Assembly: GCF_026151205.1 (NCBI RefSeq) | Contig: NC_087076.1 | Location: 8,408,902-8,472,901, forward strand | DNA from: Bolinopsis microptera | Lineage: Eukaryota > Ctenophora > Tentaculata > Lobata > Bolinopsidae | Direction of reading: 5' to 3' | DNA length: 64,000 bases | Shown here: positions 1 through 54,204 of the stretch, one piece after another | How the letters are laid out: each line of letters starts with the position of its first letter | Position numbering within the stretch: the first letter of the stretch is position 1 | Made by a program: the position numbers and the translations under genes | The notes under the pieces: model-generated | The model's database searches: none | What the model was told of the DNA's origin: nothing | The model's input: only the letters and a program-made list of their open reading frames with translations

Positions 1-199
1 AGCAAGAGTTGACACTTGACACTGTTCTAGATCATTCAACCTAAAAATTACAATAGGAAAATGTGTTAATTTTAGTACTGTTATCAATGTCAACTTTTAA
101 CAATTCACCACACACTCTGATATATCACAAATTTGTACAGAAAATGATAAAATTGCGTTACTGTTAACAGCTGTTATCTAACTTACTTTTACTTACCAG
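1..199 (+). other. Intron upstream of the MRPL49 last exon
   Basis: AT-rich sequence without a convincing coding frame. It ends in a splice acceptor (CAG at 197-199) directly before the MRPL49 exon, so it is read as intron, or as sequence downstream of a non-coding first exon outside the window. Confidence 0.6.
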
Positions 200-722
200 G
201 ATGCAGTGCATAAGAAAAACATGCAACAGTATACCCGTCTGTACAAGATGTTACATCGGTGCCATGGGACCAGGTCTCTCTAGATCCGGTATCAAGCAAC
301 CCGATTATGGTCAGGTCCCACGAATAGATAGGACTCAATATAAAAACTATCTGAAAACTTTGGAAAAATCAGCACTTACTCAGGACTCTGGAATAAAGAT
401 TTCCAACTTACCTAGGAGTGTCCCAAACGCAATGCCTAGTGGTTGGGTGCCTCCTCCAACAAGCATACCACAACTTCCTTACTTTGTGTGGCGGAATGTA
501 GATCAGACACTTCCAGTCGAACACAAAGAAAATCAGGACTTTCATAGGTTTACACAGATAACAAAGATTGAGGGGGATATTGAAGCTTTAAGAGGTGCAG
601 TGGAGAACTTCTTGGATGATGAGACTATCCCAGTGGTGGCTAATGAGGTCACTGGGACAATCACTTGCTTGGGCTGGAGGGCTTTTGAAATAAAGAAATG
701 GCTACAGTTTCAAGGATTTTAA
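200..722 (+). CDS. MRPL49: Mitochondrial ribosomal protein L49 (mL49), last exon
   Basis: The 173-residue product matches the mL49 family, a component of the large subunit of the mitochondrial ribosome. Family landmarks are in order: PSGW-PP followed by LPYFVWRN (about residues 79-99), TKIEGDIEAL with VENFL (about 121-138), NEVTGTI (about 148-154), and a C-terminal KKWLQFQGF like the KAWLLEKGF end of vertebrate mL49. The first 30 residues are rich in Arg, Cys and Ser and lack acidic residues, as expected for a mitochondrial targeting peptide. An acceptor ends at 199 and the ATG is at 201, so either the 5' UTR is split or a short upstream coding exon is missing. The length is close to that of the human protein (166 residues). 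AATAAA lies at 1003-1008. The family call is firm; the start codon is less certain. Confidence 0.9.
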
Positions 723-1002
723 GATCACGTGGACTTAGATCCTTTATTTTGTATTCGGAGCTGAACTTTGTAGTAAATTATTCTCATCTATTTGATTGTA
801 TAAAATTGGGTCATTCTATTTGTCCATATTGTGTTGTTGAAACTCTGGACTTTTCTACAGAAATCTACATAATGAATCACAGTTTTTTTAAGAAGCAAAA
901 GTTTAAAATAAAAAATTATCAACATTGAGTAGTAACCAATATTATAAGCACAGTTTAAAAATCACTCGATACTTTACGATTGACTGTTATAGCTTAATAG
1001 CT

Positions 1003-1008
1003 AATAAA
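1003..1008 (+). terminator. Poly(A) signal AATAAA for MRPL49
   Basis: Canonical AATAAA about 280 bp after the MRPL49 stop, and about 75 bp from the stop codon of the convergent SLC2A13-like gene. Confidence 0.55.
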
Positions 1009-1077
1009 CACCTTTTGTTCATCTTTAAACATAGCAGTGCGGATCGACATATTGAAATCTAATTATATATTATCTAA

Positions 1078-1083
1078 TTTATT
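1078..1083 (-). terminator. Poly(A) signal overlapping the SLC2A13-like stop codon
   Basis: On the minus strand AATAAA spans 1083-1078 and shares two bases with the TAA stop (1084-1082). The predicted 3' UTR is therefore only tens of bases long. Confidence 0.5.
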
Positions 1084-4000
1084 ATTCATCCTCATTGTTT
1101 ACGATTTCTTTCTTTCTTAATCCAGTCTTGAGTCCGACGAAAGTGAGACTACTCGAGAAAAGCTCTTCAGTGTGCTCAAGGGACACACCCCTCGTCTCAG
1201 GGAGACAGATGAAGAAGTATATCAGACCAATTAGTGTTATACCACAGTAGATAAAGAAGGCCCCGGAGGTTGTAGCCGCCTTCGTTAGTTGTAGGAACGT
1301 CTAAAAACAGATTGTCACAGTACCACGTAATATTGATGTGAGGAATTTTACATTGTTGTTCAGTGTCCACTTATAAGTTAGCTTTCGAATTTATGATTGA
1401 CCCAATGTTAATGTTATTGTGACTTGTGAGGCTAGTTATTTTACCTGTGAAATGATACTGTTGCAGATCCAGTTAGTAGTAGTAGTGATGGACATGGCAG
1501 TATCACGTGACCAGTTTGGGAATATCTCGCTGTTTATAGTCCATGGTAGAGGTCCCATACCCGGAGCAAAGCCCATAATGTAGACCACCAGTCCGACTAC
1601 AGCTAACCAGGAGTATTCTGTCTTGCAAACTTCAGACACTTTACCACCTGGAAAGGGAGAAGGTAAAGTGAAGACTTGTTTCATGCTATGAGCCATTACA
1701 TTCCCTTGTAATGATTATCGCAGGCTTGTGAATAGGCGTATATTTATAGTTTTATATACTATCGGTATCACAATCATAATATTTAGCTCTAAATGGAACC
1801 CACTGTTACATCTGAAAACAAAGTCAAGATCAAATGTTCAAGCTGCAGCGGCTGGTGTTACTCTATTAAAAATATTCGCACATGCTCATGGTGCCAAAGT
1901 AATGTCCATGTCAAATGTTTTAAGGATAATTTAGGCTGTACGAGTTGCTGTGAAAGTATCATTCCTGGATTTCACGCAACCTACTATGAAATCTATGACG
2001 ACTACAGTAATCTTAATAGTGACATATTTAATCCGTACGATCAGAATAGTCGATTTAATCTTATTGGCGACGCCATGACCAACGAAGAGCATCAAGATTC
2101 AACTTGGAGCAATATTTCATCTTTCCTAACTAGTTGTCAGTACAAACAACAACGTAACGTGAAAAAATCTACCTGCTCTCAACTTAAAACATTTTCTATG
2201 AACATAAGATCCCTTATTAAGAATATAGATCAACTACGTGATGATATTGAGACTTATGATAAGTATGATATATTGTGTTTTAACGAAACTAATTGTACTT
2301 TAGGGAAATTACCGAACGGAATAAACGACGTTACCTTAGATGGATTTCATGAACCATTTATCCAGGATCCAATTCGCCCATCTGGAAAAGGTGGGGGGCT
2401 AGCCATTTATGTACACAAACGTGTAGTCGATTATGATAAAATTGATATTTTCACTCCAAACCCTGAACCAACTAATACTAGTGGCGAATTCCAATTTATT
2501 AAGCTCCATCAGTGCAAAGGATACAACAGAACGAAAATAATTGGCAATGTTTACCGTTCTCCCGCTAGGAGACCTGAAGCGTTTCTAGAAATTTTCAAAA
2601 ATACGCTGCACAACCTAGGGAGACACACCCGTAAACATATGACGCTTCATGGAGATTTCAACCTTGATTTACTGAAGCACAGCAGCGACCAAGCATGTCA
2701 GAACATTATAGATATTGCTTCCTCTTACGGTTTTATTCAAATTGTATCACGCCCAACTCGCCTAACGGACCATAGTGCCACGCTTATTGACCACATCTAC
2801 ACAAACAATCTTGAGGATACAATAAGCTGTAATGTCTTAACAACAGATATGTCGGATCACTTAGCAATAGTCACTACAATAAATCTTGATAACACGCCAA
2901 CCAGCAGCTACCGCTCTGCGTCTAACTCACAAAATGTATCTCAAACTGAAACACGTAGATTTAACGACACCAACAATCAAAAATTCAGAGACTTAATTAT
3001 AGATGAAAGTTGGTCAGAAATTTTTAACAATACCAATGATGCCAACGAACAGTTCAATAATTTTAATACGGCTTATAATAAGATTTACGAGTCTGCCTAT
3101 CCTACAAAAAGACAATCACGAAGACAAAATGAACGTGTTAATCCGAAACCATGGATGCTGCCCTGGCTCGAAGAAGCTATAGAACGTAAAAATGAGTCAT
3201 ATTATGATTTTGTTAAGGAACCATCTGATAGCAACCGCAGTAAATATGACCGTCTGAAGAAGTTTTGTAATAAACACATCGATAAAGCTAAAAACAAGCA
3301 CTTCAAAAAATTTTTTGAGCAAAACAAAGAAAATTCTAAGAAGCAGTGGCAAATGATAAACAGTCTTCTAAATAGGAAAAAATCTAAACCTACCTTAATA
3401 AAACTGACTGACGAAGACGGCTCAATCAGCACTCCGGCAGCTGTAGCAGAAAAATTTAACGATTACTTCTCAAACATCGCTCCAAAAATTAAGTCTGAAA
3501 TTAGTAGTAGGACCACTTTTGATCCTGGTGGAACCCAGAGCACACTTCGCAACGCCACTCCAAGTAGTATTTACTTAAAGCCAGTTACTGCCACTGAAAT
3601 TGAGGACGTCATAAACCTGCTTAAGAATAAAGCCACACTAGACACTAAAATTGAACCTCTAAAAATCGCTAACAGTTGTCCCAGTTTTACTAGTGTACTA
3701 GCCCACGTTGTCAACAGTTCTTTTGAACAGGGGATCTTTCCACAGGCTTTGAAAGAAGCGAAGGTGGTCCCAATTCACAAAAGTGGATCTAAATCTGACA
3801 TAAAAAATTACAGACCAATATCTCTTCTTGCTTCATTCTCTAAAGTATTTGAAAAGCTAATGCATAACCGAGTTTTAAGTTTTTTAGATAAATACAGCAT
3901 ACTATGTATTATCATCTGCGTACAATTTCATTATGTACGCAGATGATGCCAACATCTTCCTGATAGGAGAAAATCTTAATGAAGTTTACGATAAACTAAT

Positions 4001-7000
4001 AACTCTTAGCGATGCTTTAGTTAAGTGGGTAGATAATAATGGTTTAGCTCTCAACCTTAAGAAAACAAATTATATGATCTTCTCTCGACAAAGGAATCTT
4101 AATTATCGTGATGTGACAATTTCTGGTGTCACAATTGAGAGAAAAACAGAAGCCCGTTTTTTAGGAGTTATAATAGATGATAAACTAAACTGGTCCTATC
4201 ATATCTCTGCCATGAAAATGAAAATGTCCAGATACATAGGAGTCATGTACAAACTTAAAAAATATCTGCCTCTCGAAGCACGTCTTCAAATTTATCAAAG
4301 TTTTGTGCAGTCACACCTTAATTATTGCAGCCTTGTATGGGGTTTTTCTGCTAAGTCTCATATTGACTCACTTTTTGTAAAACAGAAAATGGGCCTTCGT
4401 GCAGTATTACCTGGTTTCGTCAATTACTGGTACAAGGACGGTATCCCCCCAGCAAGTACTAAGTCTGGCTTTTATTTACATAAAATATTGACAGTACACA
4501 GTATCATTGTAAAGAACGCACTCATTTTAATGCATAAATTGAAAAACTTTCCTAATCTAGTACCATTGTCTCTCAAGAAAACAATTCCCAAAAGCGCACC
4601 ATTATTTAATACTAACACGGATTCTATTCTCACTACACAATGGTCAGAAAAGTATGGTCAACACCCCTACAACAACTCAGTATTTTTTAAAGGTCCATTA
4701 TTAGCAATAAACCGATATAATGTTGCAGCAACTTCCCCGCCTAGTCTATTTAACCTGAACATTTACAAAACTTGTATAAAAACTATGCTCATCGATCAGC
4801 AAAATGAAAACATCGAAGACGAATGGCCTAATTTCATGTTATTTTGTATAACAGGACTAAGAAAATCAAAGCGTAACATAAACCAAAATGCCGATAATAA
4901 CCTTGTCTCTACATCTTAGATTATATGCACACACTTATGCATCACTCAATAAACGTCGCATATCTCATCATTTACACTGCCAACATTGGACATTCTTTTT
5001 TATCGCCGCGTATTTCAAATCAAGTTACAAATTCTACAAATTTTGAAGTGCTCAGTCTTGTTTTACTGTTTTTAATCTTTACCTATTAACCATTAGAAAA
5101 TTAAACTTTAAGTTATAAACCTTCATTGCATACTTTACCGGTAGAGTCTAAATTGAGTAGTTTGAGATTTCCTTAACATTTTGTATTTATGCATGTGCCC
5201 CAACGGGGATGATTTTCTTATTACCATTGATATTATATATATTTTTTGAGTAAACATTGGCTGGTACCACGGGCCAGTCCCCAACCAACCATAAGAAATC
5301 AGTAGTCCACCACACCATTCACCTTCACATGTAGATGAGATCAGGTCAGTAGCATTAGCAGAGACACACATGAGGTCCCCAGCTAAGTTGCTGCAGACAC
5401 CACACATTTCAGAAGCTACACAGCTGTAGCAGGACTCAGATACAGTCATACATTCTCCGACTCCTGTAATGTGGCCATGGTTAAATTGGTAATCTGCTGT
5501 ATTTATTAGTGACCGCTGCAATGTGATTATTAGTGACCGCTGCAATGGAATGTAAATTTAATTCTGATAAAACAAAACATTTAACCTTCTGTTAAGATTC
5601 CCTGAGAGGTTTTATCAATGACAATGAAGGAAATGCCCAGCAAGATAAGGCCGATCATCATGACGACCATGCTGCACATCAGTAGTACCTTTCTCCCCAG
5701 CCTCTCAACACTCACCACACCTGACCAATGTTTAGAAGTCTAGATTATATTGGAGTATTAGACCTTACGCAAAGGATCGTGAAAAATGTTACACATGACA
5801 TTATGTTAAAGATAGAATTACAACATGTTATTTATAATATATTTATAATTATCATATATGTATGCCGTATGGGCTACCTGGATTGATGATCTTACTTTTT
5901 TGGAGCCATACGTCAAGATATACCATCGTGCATCCAAATTTAACGAAATTGAGTCTTTGAGGATATTTATGGAAGCATAATTTGAATTTTGATATTTAGA
6001 GTCAGTTTACTAACCAATGAAAGTGAAGGCGACATTAGCAGTGCAGACAGCAGCAGAGAGCCAAATAGCCTTGTTTGAAGATGCCCCGGACATGACCAGT
6101 ATAGTTGCCGAGTAATAGCTGCAAATATGTGAGCTAGTAATGTTAAAGTTAAACCGTTTAATAAAATATTTGACGGCAAATAATGGTCCAATTTAATAAT
6201 GTTCTGTTCTTACTTGGAATCTATTATAGCGTAGGAAATATTTGTACGTTTTGGGCCCCGGAACTAATAGTAATACTGAGTACTAGTTCTGGAATGATGT
6301 GCTAAGAAATGACGATTCTATTCAGCATTCCAAAACTACATGCTCCGTTGAAAGATTGTATCTAAGTTTGGACAGTTGTAAGTAGAAAATCACGTCCGAG
6401 GCTCTACAACTCGTAACTTTGGTCTATGTACATTGTACGTGTGCTTTTCTTAACTTGTCACTTTTAGACGGGAACCTTGGATGAATTAATGCACTTCAAA
6501 TTTCTTAGTTACCCTGGCCTATAATGGGAATCCCGGATCGTAGTGTTATTATTAGGTTGCCATGGTGAATAAATTATAGAAACTCAACAAGCTGCACCAC
6601 TAGAGATAGTGCCATCTTCAAATCACTAAATTATCTAGATTATTATATATATTTAATATTTATATTTATACCCACTTAGGCAATAATAGTGTGTGCGTTA
6701 GAATTCTGCTCAACACAGTATAAATATTTAGATACTATTACTACTCTGTTCGTATTTAAAGTGGTCTCTACTTTATACTCTCTAGTTTTTTCTTTTTCAT
6801 GGAAAATGAGTTCATCCCATTCCCAAAGGTTGAATTGAAATAAGAAATCTAAAGTGTGTTCCAAGCCTCGTGTCCAAATTTGAATTTGAATTCTTGATTT
6901 TATGAAGGAGCAAATTGGTTGAAATGGGTTTTAAAGTGCATGATAGGACCCACAATTTAGTTAACAAGTATTTAAAAGCACCTGCATTCCCAGTAGTAGA

Positions 7001-9597
7001 ACATGACAGTACTCACATAACTGTATTGATGCCTGAGAACTGCTGGAAAAGCTGCAGCATCACCCCCAGTAACAAAGCCCTCCTGACTGCTGTGTTCCGC
7101 AACATGTTCAAGAGAAGACTGCAACCTGTGGGCATACTCTCTAGAGTTTATAATGTGGGGACTTTAAGGAAAATGTTGAGAGCTTGATTCTTTGAATGTT
7201 GGGGATTGTGTTGAAAAGAGATGATTTTAGTTTGATTGTTGCCTTTATTTTACAGTCTTGTGAAATAATGGCATCCTGCATGGTCATGGTCATGAGTGAT
7301 TGATTTTTGTGACCCAAATCTATGATTGGTCAATAAAATTGCTGCATGATGCACCTCTATTCAAAATTTTATCAGTTTTTATATAATAATTTAATCTTCA
7401 AAATACTTATCAGATTTATATCAGATATTTAATACAATGCACTGTAAATAAGTACAAATCATTTAATTTATTATCACCTTTTCCACCAAGTAATTTGTCA
7501 TCTTTCGTCTTCCTGTAATCCTCTGCAATCTCCTCCATTTCCAGTTCTACGTCATCCGTTCCCCTTAACTGTAAAATATTATAAATCAAGCATAAATTAT
7601 TCAAGAGAGCGTACGTAAATAATTCCATTATCTGAAAATACTGCACATGATATTAAGATTGTGAAGTGAAGTGTGACTTTATAACTTAAATCACCGACTC
7701 AAATCTCGTATAGTAGAAATTTGAGCGATTTAAGTTATTTACGGTGCTGGATTATAATAAATAGTTAATTCGCTTTTCAGATAATTTCCGGTTTATCAGA
7801 GGTGCTACCTCTTTTAGAATTCGTTTTGCTTCTTCAATCTCTCCTTGGAAGTAGAGCCATCTCACACTTTTAGGCATGAAGATCATGAAAATAAACATGA
7901 TAGTCGACGGTACACAGCTCAGCCCTAGTGTCCACCTGCGGATATCCATGTTAATCACGTCGCTTACAAATACTATACGACGTAATGTGACGAGTATTTG
8001 CAATAAAATAGTCGGAGAACCTCCGACCTGTTACGAATCAAATGTTCTGTCTATTATACAGCAGAAATAGTTTACTGAACATGCACACACCGTTATATTA
8101 ACTTTGTAATAACACCCTTACCTCCAGCCACTCGGCACAGGTTCAAATATTCCCGCCAAAATGCTCCCCACCAGAATACCAATAGTTATGAGAAGTTGGT
8201 AACACACAACCATAGGACCTCTCCAGTTGTTAGGTAGTTGTTCAGCTATGTACAGTGGTCCTGTCATTGACACAAAACCTGGAATACGTTCTTTAGTTTG
8301 AGCCGTTCATTTTAAACTTCATAGATCGTTTCTCGGAATGATTTAACAATCATTGGTCGACAAGTATTGTGACTTGGGTTAGACAAAAAGCACACGTGGC
8401 ATGCACTGAATTGAAATTATTTGAATGAGTCATTGCATTAATATTACCGATAGCGATTCCATCAGCTGCCCTTGCAAAGACCAGTGTTTGCCAGTTTGGT
8501 GCTAATGCCATGATAAAAGAAGCTCCGGTTAAGATAGCAGCTCCAATCATCATGCTTATCTGAATATAATTGTCATTACTGTATTCCGCTCATTGTACAT
8601 TGTATCTGCATTGTCCTCGATTATTTTCTATTCTGGTGGTAACTGCAACCTTGAATACAATCTTATAATGTTGGTAAGATCATACAACACTTCAAACTTT
8701 AAGTTTTAGATTATCTAAGTCTCACCTTTCGCCCAAGATATTTGTTGATGGTTCCTGCTAACAAGGCTCCTACAGCACATGCCCATATCGCTGAACTGAC
8801 TATTAACTCCTTCTTGGTATCTGTCAACTGTAACAAGCATTATGAATGGTTTAGTAAGCCAGATTGCCGTGATCAGATCTACAGATGGAGTTTTATACTA
8901 TTCACGATCATCTTGTCTTATCACTGGAGTTTTATCACTGGTGTTAAGTCATAGTCAACAAAGTTTTTCGCACTATGCGACTTTTCAACTTTATAAATTA
9001 CAAATTGTAATTAGTTCAATGAAACGTTAATCTGTCATCACATGATTGTTTTTACCTTCCAATCAGGTTGTCTGTCTTCCAGTTGTACCAGAGCTCCATT
9101 TATAACCCCTGTATCATACCCAAATAGGAACCCGCCTAAAACTGCAGCTAACGTTACCAGCTTGGCTTTAAACGGCAGCGTGCTCCTTGTAATATAGGTG
9201 GTTAATAGTACAATGTTGCGTAGAAATTAAGTTCGGGCATCGGAACTGAATTGTGAAACTAAGGCCAGGTCTCAAACATAGCATGTTCCAGAAAGATCTG
9301 AATTTCTTTATTTCCTTCTGGAACATTCTAGACTTTGTAACGTTATTTTTATATAGCATGATAATCTGAGAAAGGTATTATGTTAGACGGGTACAGTGAC
9401 CACGTCAAGTTTTCTTAACCCTGATCAGCAGTGTCATGTAAATAACTTTGCAAAAGTTCACAGTTGTACGTAGTTTGTTAGTTTAGGTTGAACAATTGTT
9501 GTGTGCATTCTTACTCTGAAATGTTGCGTTTTGAGGACGAACTTTCCTCCAGTTCCACCGTCTTAAGAGGGGTGCACTCCGTCGAGTCATCAGCCAT
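1082..9597 (-). CDS. SLC2A13: Proton myo-inositol/sugar cotransporter of the SLC2A13 (HMIT) type, 13 exons
   Basis: A 12-TM major-facilitator sugar porter, about 571 residues. Coding exons in transcript order: 9597-9515, 9185-9056, 8827-8726, 8559-8448, 8278-8122, 7935-7809, 7568-7478, 7125-7017, 6118-6015, 5720-5586, 5463-5323, 1647-1445, 1300-1082. All joins are GT-AG, phases agree and the sum is divisible by three (the second exon could start at 9182 instead). Family motifs: GGFLFGYDTGVINGAL in TM1, NKYLGRK after TM2, QQFSGIN in TM7, YYSATIL, FAPGMGPLPW in TM10 and LPETRG at the end. Between TM9 and TM10 a Cys-rich loop (exon 5463-5323, pattern C-x6-C-x2-C) is typical of HMIT rather than of GLUTs. 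The usual PESPRW is PKSVRW here. The intron between 5323 and 1647 carries an antisense LINE. The gene is convergent with MRPL49 and divergent from the ARHGAP gene. Confidence 0.9.
1793..3946 (+). pseudogene. LINE ORF: zinc finger, endonuclease and truncated RT
   Basis: 717 codons from ATG. Residues about 14-55 are a CxxC-rich zinc finger; about 130-365 form the apurinic-like endonuclease, with the GDFN and SDH catalytic signatures intact; about 585-705 cover RT fingers up to the FEKLMHNRVL motif. The frame then runs into unrelated residues and stops at the deletion junction near 3905-3946. The endonuclease looks intact; the RT is not. Confidence 0.85.
3933..4919 (+). pseudogene. LINE RT C-terminal half beginning at the YADD box
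   Basis: 328 codons starting at MYADDANIF, followed by the RT thumb (LNLKKTNYMIF, FLGVIID) and the C-terminal domain with LNYCSLVWG. It aligns residue by residue with the same part of the LINE at 28199-30241. The ATG is not a true start; it lies inside the RT domain just after a deletion. Confidence 0.85.
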
Positions 9598-10268
9598 ATC
9601 TCGATATTATCTCACGACTGAACTAAGGCGAAACCAGCAACTAAATAAACGTATTTGGGTCGGATAAGATGCGAGCAATGGGACAAACAACTACATTTAT
9701 ACATTATGTAAACAGACTACCATTAGATCCAGAACAAATGATGTAATGAGAGCCATCTCGTGTGAGGCAGTTCCTTATCATGTGGTGCTTTCCACGCACT
9801 GCACTGTGTAGTGTGTATATTGTCACACAGGATTATTTAATTTGTATCATGTACTGCACACTACACGAATAAATGCGAAAATTGAGGCTTTTATAATGAT
9901 GTTAGATTAAACAGAGCAGTTAAACTGAAAAATAAGACAGTCATCTGCTTTAAATGTAAAATAACATAATTTGTTATCATAATACTAATATTATAATATT
10001 GTAACATATTGGTATTGTTATATTATAGGTTATAACCAATACAAGTGCGATCCTTAGCGAATGGGTACATTTGGTGTATAAAGGTTTGCTGTTTGCGAAG
10101 TTCGTGTACCAATTCTTTACCCCTCGGCTGGTCTATTATATTAATTATATTAATTATATTACGTCATCTTGATTTGTGATAATAACTAATTTATTAACAT
10201 TTGTTAGCAGTATCACAGAGAATGTAACTGCAAGATGATTGTGCTAGTAGCAGAGGGCAGATAACAAT
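9598..10268. promoter_or_regulatory. Intergenic region between divergent SLC2A13-like and ARHGAP start codons
   Basis: The minus-strand ATG at 9597 and the plus-strand ATG at 10269 face away from each other across 671 bp. This must hold both 5' UTRs, unless non-coding exons lie elsewhere, and probably a shared or back-to-back promoter. The sequence is AT-rich with repeated ATTATATTA around 10136-10160. I see no convincing TATA box placement or other motif. Confidence 0.5.
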
Positions 10269-51785
<41,517 letters not shown>

Positions 51786-53489
51786 TGTTTTATATTGTAT
51801 TAAGTTCCGAGTCCCTCTGAGGATTCGGAGGGATTGTGAATTTTTGGTACTGTGTGCAACATAGCATTCCGGGTTTAAATTCGACATTGTTAACATTTTT
51901 AGCATCGTAAACATTGTAAAGATTTTAGTATTAGGCTGTTGTAACCCGGGTTTTACCTGTAGGAGATATTAGCAATTTTAGTTGAACCAATTCATCGTTT
52001 TTTAACGGACAGGTTTCATTTCCCCCTTGAACCATTTTTATATTGATTCCTGTTTTGAATAATCATTAATCATGATGACATATTTCGAACCACATCTTTT
52101 TCACGGATACAGAGTTTGTAGGGTAATCCATGTGGTTCAAGATTGAATCGGATGTTGTAACTAGAATATGAACAATAGCCTCGGCGATTTTCCTGCTTAG
52201 ATATCCCTGATTTCCTAAGTTATTGGCAAGAGCGCTAAGGATTCAATCCAATGGTTTTAGGCATGCCTACTCCTAGATTATCCCTGTGATTTTTCCACAA
52301 ATAGGGTACTGGCTCCTGCCTCCTGCACTATTGGCAGACTTTGATTGTTTTAGAAACTGTAAAGAATGTCATTGATTTCTAAATTGTCTATCATATCTTC
52401 CGTTACCATGGTTACGCACAACAGATGTAAGTTTTTAAACGAATTTCATGTCTCATTATGTTGCCGACATATTTATTTATTATTGATAGGACCATATCCA
52501 CATAGAATGGTTTTTACTGAAAGTTCACCTTTGTGTTGGTTTTTCACTCAACACCGGATCTGTTATATTTTAAATCATGTGTGAGTTTTTTTGTAATATT
52601 TTCGAATCAATTTTCCGGCAATCATTTCAGGCGCGAATTTCTTTAAAATACGTGATTTATATAATATACACTGTCTTTAAATTCAAAACTTAATAATATG
52701 AGAATAAGTTGCTTACTAAACCGAATAATGCGATTCTGTCAATAGTTGTAACTTGATTAAATAGGCTATTAAGTGAATATTAAAACATATTGTATTGTAA
52801 ATTCTTACTGAGATAATTTTGATTAATTCTTTTTAAAAACTTATTCTTGCGTCAATTCGTAAGGTTCAATAACGCAATTTCTCGAAAGATCAAATAAAGC
52901 GAACTACTGCAAATTACATGGTTCATCAAAAGCCTGGCCTATTCGGGGGATATATTTGCGTTTGTCAAATTGTCTATGTTTCGACTCCTATATTATTATA
53001 TTTTAGTCTCCTTCCAGTCGTGGAATTAAAGGTGTGATTGAGAAGGTGTATCTAGGATTGAGAAGGAGCCACCATAACAGCTACCTCGTGCCTCTGTGCC
53101 TCATCTCCTGGATTACTGTACTCTGAAATGGAGACCTCTATATTAGCATTATTATTATTGATAGTAAGAGTAAGGTGTGGTTGAAATAATAATAATATCA
53201 AAGAAGACTTGAGAGGGTTTCTCTGTGTGAGGGTTTCTCTGTGTGAGGGTTTCTCTGTGTGAGGGTTTCTCTGTGCGAGGGTTTCTCTGTGTGAGGGTTT
53301 CTCTGTGTGAGGGTTTCTCTGTGCGAGGGTTTCTCTGTGAGAGGGTTTCTCTGTGTGAGGGTTTCTCTGTGTGAGGGTTTCTCCAGCCTTCTTTGATGCT
53401 TACTGGCGTGTTTCTTACATTTATAATTACAAATTCATGTCATGTTCAGGTGTGCAATATGTTAATAAAGAAACTGTATGTTATAGTAT
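51786..53489. other. ARHGAP 3' UTR and downstream spacer
   Basis: After the stop at 51785 the sequence is AT-rich non-coding. AATAAA occurs near 52895. From 53213 a 16-bp minisatellite follows. The minus-strand SOUL gene ends at 53490, convergent with ARHGAP. Confidence 0.5.
53213..53383. repeat. 16-bp minisatellite (GAGGGTTTCTCTGTGT)n
   Basis: About 10.7 near-perfect copies with occasional GTGC or GTGA variants at the unit end, between two convergent genes. Confidence 0.95.
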
Positions 53490-54012
53490 CTAACCGTGGT
53501 AGAATTGCATGGTCCTGACCGCATTTAGTCCTGATTTCTTGACAGCTGCTGCTAGCATTGCAAACTCCCTTGTGAAGTTATCTTGGGTTAAATGTGCGTC
53601 TCTCAGTCATATCCAAAGGGAAGGAATACGCTCGCATATAAAATCTACATTGAAGGACCTCCCAGTTATCTGGTTCACCAAAACGGCTATTCTGCTGAAA
53701 ATTTAAATAGAGACCTGATATGGCAGAGTTATACTCCCTGTTTTTCAATCAAAGGTTTTTCAATAACGTTTGTTAATTGCTTCTAAAACCTATCCAACAT
53801 GAACATGTATATAATTATTATAATTATAATTATAACCTCCTGTACTGATGGATAGAAGGTTTCCCGCCGAACGCTCTCACGTAGTATTGCATCTCAGGGT
53901 TATGTTTTACAATCTGCAATGATTAATTGTGGTTTTATCGGCTGTATAGTAGAGACAAGTCCTTCGGAGTTCGGACAGTTATTTCTCATATCTGTCTCCT
54001 TATTGGTCATAA

Positions 54013-54204
54013 GGGGTCGTTCACACTTCACATATTACGTAATCACTTGCACTTTTTGGACAAATTTGTACCCCCTCCCCCCTCCGTAATCAGTTTTACA
54101 CGTAGCTATTGACTATTGTGTCAAAATTACACTAGTATATATATAGCGTAATCATATGGAAACCCCCTCCCCCTCGTCTGATCACGTAGTATGTGAACGA
54201 CCCC
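54013..54204. mobile_element. PIF/Harbinger-type MITE, 192 bp
   Basis: Ends GGGGTCGTTCACACTTCACA and, inverted, GGGGTCGTTCACATACTACG, flanked by TAA on both sides (54010-54012, 54205-54207). A TWA 3-bp duplication and GGG-start termini fit PIF/Harbinger. Located in the last intron of the SOUL gene. Confidence 0.75.

Larger units (their letters stand above)
1700..5130 (+). mobile_element. CR1/L2-like non-LTR retrotransposon (LINE), near full length but RT-deleted
   Basis: Inserted antisense in a SLC2A13 intron. One frame (1793-3946) encodes an N-terminal Cys/His zinc finger of PHD-like spacing (residues 14-55), an EEP-type endonuclease (FNETN, GDFNLDLL, SDHLAI) and the start of reverse transcriptase (KEAKVVPIHKSG, NYRPISLL). 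A second frame (3933-4919) resumes at the RT catalytic YADD box and runs to a normal LINE C-terminus. About 120 residues between them, including the first catalytic Asp region, are missing compared with the related copy at 28-30 kb. The outer ends are approximate; I could not define a target duplication. It cannot be autonomous. Confidence 0.85.

Noticed and set aside
6915-7187. 90-codon plus-strand frame
   Set aside because: Shadow of the minus-strand SLC2A13 exon 7125-7017, which encodes the TM7 QQFSGIN motif.
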